From a virus: DNA of 38,173 bases. This document shows positions 38,127-38,173 of the stretch, in pieces. Each line of letters begins with the position of its first letter. The first letter of the stretch is position 1. The position numbers were made by a program, and so were the translations under genes. The stretch is taken from positions 1 through 38,173 of the IMG/VR virus record IMGVR_UViG_3300007735_000695; one strand, written 5' to 3'. A model generated the notes under the pieces. The model did not search any database, was not told where the DNA came from, and saw only the letters and a list, made by a program, of their open reading frames with translations.

Positions 38127-38173
38127 ATACCACACATCCCTTCACATTCTTCGCCAAATAAGTCTGGTTGCCT
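38047..38173. repeat. Terminal direct repeat, right copy
   Basis: This is the second copy of bases 1-127, with three mismatches. It carries the start of the Prim-Pol/helicase gene and the last codons of the PAPS-like gene, and reads an intact Ser codon where the left copy reads TAA. It is probably the accurate copy of an assembly overlap. Confidence 0.9.

Noticed and set aside
1-38173. Prophage integration module (integrase, attachment sites)
   Set aside because: No recombinase of either type is encoded. The Cro-size regulator alone does not show lysogeny.
1-38173. tRNA genes
   Set aside because: No cloverleaf-like segment with a TTCGA-type T-loop was found in the noncoding gaps. A dedicated tRNA scan would be decisive.

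Overview
This window is a complete or nearly complete genome of a tailed bacteriophage with podovirus-type virion genes. The last 127 bases (38047-38173) repeat the first 127 with three mismatches. Joined there, the phosphoadenosine-phosphosulfate (PAPS) reductase-like gene stops inside the start codon of the primase-helicase gene (ATGA overlap), so the natural map is a circle, or a circularly permuted molecule, of about 38.05 kb. I see no integrase, tRNA, CRISPR array, DNA polymerase or RNA polymerase gene. The virion set (SU10/P22-like portal, SU10-type capsid protein, head-tail adaptor, P22 gp10-like nozzle, Sf6-like small terminase) and a GH108 endolysin with a gene-transfer-agent-type holin point to a Gram-negative host. 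It is probably in Pseudomonadota and perhaps Alphaproteobacteria; this is inference only.

Layout. A short rightward operon (3643-5481) holds eight small genes and ends at a bidirectional terminator (about 5460-5535). Everything else runs leftward from a divergent control region (3520-3640). The leftward early block begins with a helix-turn-helix regulator (3522). It continues through a 49-aa protein, RusA resolvase, a frameshifted PD-(D/E)XK nuclease, a candidate ssDNA-binding protein, a Cys-rich protein and the PAPS reductase-like gene, then crosses the junction into a Prim-Pol/helicase (38126-36177). A dense GTTGC/GCAAC repeat array (36037-36158) follows. Next come two unknown genes, an AT-rich repeat-bearing gap (34727-35066) and a run of small accessory genes ending at a terminator (32958-32985).

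The late block runs from small terminase (32930) to the lysis genes (5549). In order it holds: both terminase subunits separated by a G-run-rich spacer; an orphan DNA methyltransferase; a carbohydrate cassette (GT25 glycosyltransferase, methyltransferase, beta-propeller glycosidase-like protein); small conserved proteins; a 541-aa repeat protein; portal; scaffold; capsid; a second glycosyltransferase; adaptor; tail fibre genes; a fibre assembly chaperone; a holin-like protein; nozzle; three ejection-type proteins, one with a transglycosylase-like motif; a metallophosphoesterase; and a second holin with the GH108 endolysin. Many genes overlap by 1-8 nt, which suggests translational coupling.

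The most interesting points are the GTTGC array beside the replication gene, an apparently leaderless autoregulated regulator, a possible nested membrane gene inside the endolysin, several previously uncalled microproteins, and the glycan-modification genes inside the morphogenesis block. Two single-base gaps in the nuclease gene and mismatched terminal repeats suggest either residual sequencing error or real decay.
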